From Lachnospiraceae bacterium (GTDB lineage: Bacteria; Bacillota; Clostridia; Lachnospirales; Lachnospiraceae), in NCBI GenBank assembly GCA_022798035.1, contig JAAWLS010000102.1, forward strand, positions 1 through 7,794: DNA of 7,794 nt, read 5' to 3'. The stretch's first letter is position 1, and every line of letters begins with the position of its first letter. The position numbers and the translations under genes were made by a program. The notes under the pieces were generated by a model, which was not told where the DNA came from, searched no databases, and was given only the letters and a program-made list of their open reading frames with translations. Below, piece by piece: positions 5,307-7,794 of the stretch.

Positions 5307-6458
5307 TTATCTGCTCTTTACTCTCATCCGGTTCACCAGCAGTCCCAGCGAAAAAAATGCCAATGTAAATACCAGAACCATCAAAAAGAATGGAAAGAGC
5401 TCTTTTGCCTCCGAGAAACTCGTCATCTTCTGAATCTCCCGATTAGCCATCACATACCAATAAGAAGGTACAAATTTTGCCATCTGCTGTCCTCTCTCTC
5501 CCATAAGTTCCAGAGAGACAAAGACTCCTCCCAGAAAACTGAATGCCAATCCAAACACATTGCTCATAATACTGAGAATCGCCGCATTATAGGCAAATTG
5601 TGCTGCGAACCAGGCAACGCTTAGGGAACAAAACATAAAAATCAAGGCATTGGCCGCACTCAAAACTCCCTGCAGCGACATCATATAATCTCCCACGCTG
5701 CCGCAGGCCATAACCATAAACACAAGATAAACCATCATCATGTACACCATACAACCCAGAAAGATTTGTCCATTCTGTTTGAAAAAGGACATGGCAGAAC
5801 ATTTATTCCGGGCCGCCAGGTTTTTTTCCTGAAACTCTTTCATGGCAACTCCAAGTCCCAGAATCATCATAACCACGAATACATAGGGAAGATACTGGAA
5901 AAAGTAAAATCCGCCCGGAAGCTGCTGACTGCCATCTTTTCCCAAAAACTCTACGTTTCCACTCTCTTCCATATCAGAGGCTGCTTTTTGGGCCGCTTCC
6001 TCTGTCTCAAATCCTGCGCTGCGATACATAGCTGCTATATTCAAAAAACTCTCTATTTTATTTTCCACCAGGTAGGCAGAACTGCTTCTGGGCACTGTTG
6101 TTCCCTCCAGCACTCCTTCCGTCTCTCCCAGCTCAAATTTTTCCGTAAAATTTTTTGGTATCACCAGCACGTAATCTACTTCTTCATAGTACATAGCGTC
6201 CTGCAAATCCTCTTTTTCCTTTGGAACCTTTTGAATCTGATGGCAGTTTTCCAGATATTCCACCAACGCATTCCCCAGATTTCCTTCATCTTGATTTTCC
6301 ACTCCAACATCCAAAGATACTTCTGAGAATCCTATCTCTCCTTCTTCCTGCATGGTATGCATTGTAATTACTGTAATAACCAGATAAATTACCGTATACA
6401 TAATCAAAGACGTTTTATTCCTGTAAAGTATCTTAAAAAATGCTTTAAACACTTGCAT
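5307..6458 (-). CDS. ABC-2 type transporter permease, second of pair
   Basis: The 383-residue product has the layout of ABC2_membrane-type permeases: a first membrane helix at about 18-34, a large extracytoplasmic domain (about 35-184, Glu-rich), and five further helices (about 185-206, 231-252, 266-287, 292-315 and 355-375). Near the C-terminus FVPSYWYVMANREIQKM resembles the conserved segment before the last helix in this family. With the ATPase and the upstream permease it should form a heterodimeric exporter. The substrate is unknown; such systems export antibiotics, peptides, lipids or ions. AAGGAGGG (6472-6465) lies six bases before ATG, inside the end of the upstream gene, and the two frames overlap by 14 bp, implying coupled translation and equal dosage. 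The gene ends 55 bp before the convergent hairpin. Subfamily assignment needs a profile search. Confidence 0.85.
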   Translation of the reverse strand: MQVFKAFFKILYRNKTSLIMYTVIYLVITVITMHTMQEEGEIGFSEVSLDVGVENQDEGNLGNALVEYLENCHQIQKVPKEKEDLQDAMYYEEVDYVLVIPKNFTEKFELGETEGVLEGTTVPRSSSAYLVENKIESFLNIAAMYRSAGFETEEAAQKAASDMEESGNVEFLGKDGSQQLPGGFYFFQYLPYVFVVMMILGLGVAMKEFQEKNLAARNKCSAMSFFKQNGQIFLGCMVYMMMVYLVFMVMACGSVGDYMMSLQGVLSAANALIFMFCSLSVAWFAAQFAYNAAILSIMSNVFGLAFSFLGGVFVSLELMGERGQQMAKFVPSYWYVMANREIQKMTSFSEAKELFPFFLMVLVFTLAFFSLGLLVNRMRVKSR

Positions 6459-7599
6459 ACCGTTCCCTCCTTACCAGCGCAAAGGCTCCTGCACCCAATA
6501 CCAGAATCATCAGCAGCATATTTCCCATACACTGAAAATACCTCTCATAGGTATCATAAATATTTAAACTGTACAAAGATTTTACAATCAGCGACGCCGG
6601 ATTGATACGGTTAAAAATCGGCACATAAGTTTCCATAACCCGCATCACTCCCGTTACCATCAGACCGCTGAAAAAGCTGGACACCAGCATCATCATCACA
6701 CAGATAGATTCTTTGACCCTGTACTTCATCTTTCCCAGCACTCCGATAAAAAATCCAAAGATAATCCCCAGAATATCTCCCACAAACAGGGTCAGCAGAA
6801 TAAATCCCCATTGACTGCCCAGCGGCACATTCAATGCAAACATTAAATAGCACAGGGAAAAAACAAGGTAGACAAACTGAATTGTAATCTTGGCCACCAG
6901 ATTCGGCAGGAGAATCCCAAAACGTCTGGTTCCCGTCACAACCTGCCGCGCTGCCAAATCCGTCAGATTTGCTTTAAATTCCATGGCGCTCATCAATCCT
7001 GCCGTAGCTCCCATCAGGCAATTCATAGCCAGCAGCGAATAAAAATAGTCCAGGACAATATTTACCGGCTCTTTCAGAACGCTTCCCTCTCTCAGATACC
7101 GGCACTCTTCCTCCAATTGAGCGGCAGCAGCCTGAATTTTTTCCGGATGTTCTCTTCCAATATTGACAAGGGCAGCTTTGATTTGCTCATACTTTTCCAA
7201 TATCGTGCTTAAAATGCTCTGATTCATTCCCTGGTCCGATACCACAAGCACAATTTCTCCTCCGCTCTCTGACGAGGAAGATTTCCTTCCATTTCGATAG
7301 ATTCCCTCCACTTTATCTTCCTGCAGTAATTCTTCCGCTTCCTTCTCTCCCACAAACTGCACTGTTATTATTTCCTCTTCTTCCAGACCTTTCAACAGAG
7401 CCGTAAAATTTTCATCCGCGTCTTCTTCCTCCACGCAGGCCACCGGAATCTGATGGAATATTATCTCTTCCTCTATATAATTTCCAAAGGCAATCTGAAA
7501 GAGACTTCCCAGAATAATGGGAAAAATCAAGTTCCAGAATATCATAATTTTCTGGCGTCCATAGCGAATCAAGTTGTATTTGTATAATCTGAAAAACAT
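6445..7599 (-). CDS. ABC-2 type transporter permease, first of pair
   Basis: The 384-residue product starts MFFRLYKYNLIRYGRQK, a basic amphipathic lead, followed by a helix at about 19-38 that contains FWNLIFPIILGSLF, the FxxxPxxxG-like pattern typical of ABC-2 permeases. A Glu-rich extracytoplasmic domain spans about 40-182 (EVD-like acidic runs, SSSSESGG linker at about 107-114). Helices follow at about 183-204, 235-257, 264-287, 298-318 and 357-376; NRINPASLIVKSLYSLN at about 330-346 is a characteristic C-terminal loop. It follows the ATPase by 23 bp with AGGAGG (7611-7606) six bases before ATG, and overlaps the second permease by 14 bp. Similar build and length to its partner suggest an old gene duplication, though the sequences differ strongly. 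Substrate unknown. Confidence 0.87.
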   Translation of the reverse strand: MFFRLYKYNLIRYGRQKIMIFWNLIFPIILGSLFQIAFGNYIEEEIIFHQIPVACVEEEDADENFTALLKGLEEEEIITVQFVGEKEAEELLQEDKVEGIYRNGRKSSSSESGGEIVLVVSDQGMNQSILSTILEKYEQIKAALVNIGREHPEKIQAAAAQLEEECRYLREGSVLKEPVNIVLDYFYSLLAMNCLMGATAGLMSAMEFKANLTDLAARQVVTGTRRFGILLPNLVAKITIQFVYLVFSLCYLMFALNVPLGSQWGFILLTLFVGDILGIIFGFFIGVLGKMKYRVKESICVMMMLVSSFFSGLMVTGVMRVMETYVPIFNRINPASLIVKSLYSLNIYDTYERYFQCMGNMLLMILVLGAGAFALVRRERYASV

Positions 7600-7622
7600 A
7601 GATTTCCTCCTCCCTCTCGGCG

Positions 7623-7794
7623 TTACATAGCTCCCTCTGCACTGTCTCTCAGCTCTTTTCCCGTAATCTCCAGAAATACATCATTCAGAGTAGGCAGTTC
7701 CGAATATACCCGTCCGAAAGCAATCTCATTTTTCCTGAAATATTCCAGAATATGCACCAAATTGTGCTTTCCGCCGCTGCAGCGGATTTCCAGC
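7623..7794 (-). CDS. ABC transporter ATP-binding protein, C-terminal end, cut by window edge
   Basis: Only the last 56 residues are inside the window, ending at TAA 7625-7623. The end PTLNDVFLEITGKELRD is the very typical C-terminus (PTLEDVFLxLTG) of DrrA/CcmA-type ATPases of ABC-2 exporters. The Walker A, signature and Walker B motifs lie outside. It precedes the two permeases on the same strand with a 23-bp gap, so it should be the ATPase that powers them. The promoter of the operon also lies outside the window. Confidence 0.85.
   Translation of the reverse strand, partial: LEIRCSGGKHNLVHILEYFRKNEIAFGRVYSELPTLNDVFLEITGKELRDSAEGAM

Noticed and set aside
5766..6326. 186-residue frame on the plus strand
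   Set aside because: It is antisense to the ABC permease; its His/Phe/Leu-rich composition is what the reverse of a Glu- and Lys-rich coding strand gives.
1..7794. CRISPR array, tRNA, rRNA or intact insertion sequence
   Set aside because: No regularly spaced repeats, no cloverleaf or rRNA-like sequence, and no transposase with terminal repeats were seen on either strand by eye.

Overview
The window looks like a piece of a Clostridia (Bacillota) chromosome, most likely a Lachnospiraceae-type gut anaerobe. This rests on strong AGGAGG-type ribosome-binding sites, the TnpV/DUF5131-type mobile genes typical of these bacteria, and the look of the TypA and HflK/HflC proteins. The placement is inference; there is no rRNA or other taxonomic marker here. 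Three blocks with different histories lie side by side.

Block 1 (about 1-1120, minus strand) is AT-rich accessory DNA that reads as a decayed piece of an integrative or transposon-like element. In transcription order it holds a broken tnpV gene (one-base frameshift in a six-G run plus an in-frame TAG), an intrinsic terminator, a near-consensus sigma-A promoter, a 57-residue excisionase-like helix-turn-helix protein, two tiny reading frames of unknown meaning, and the first 74 codons of a DUF5131 (phage Gp37/Gp68-type) gene that leaves the window on the left. No recombinase, relaxase, terminal repeat or attachment site is visible.

Block 2 (about 1232-5171, plus strand) is a housekeeping cluster: a promoter with extended -10, a leader hairpin, typA/bipA (ribosome-associated GTPase), hflK and hflC. 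The spacings are 21 bp (typA-hflK) and a 17-bp overlap (hflK-hflC), so the three are probably one transcription unit. HflK and HflC are SPFH proteins with one N-terminal membrane anchor each, expected to form the membrane cage that binds the FtsH protease. The unit therefore joins a ribosome-assembly/stress GTPase to membrane protein quality control.

Block 3 (5307-7794, minus strand) is an ABC-2 type exporter operon: the C-terminal end of an ATPase entering from the right edge, then two about 384-residue permeases, each with one N-terminal membrane helix, a large extracytoplasmic domain and five further helices. The ATPase-permease gap is 23 bp and the permeases overlap by 14 bp. Blocks 2 and 3 converge on a 135-bp gap holding a 19-bp near-perfect hairpin, probably a shared terminator although its T-tract is poor.

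I see no CRISPR array, tRNA, rRNA, insertion sequence with intact ends, or clearly new multi-gene system. The most interesting items are the decayed island next to typA, the typA leader hairpin, the convergent hairpin, and the two tiny ORFs between the HTH and DUF5131 genes.
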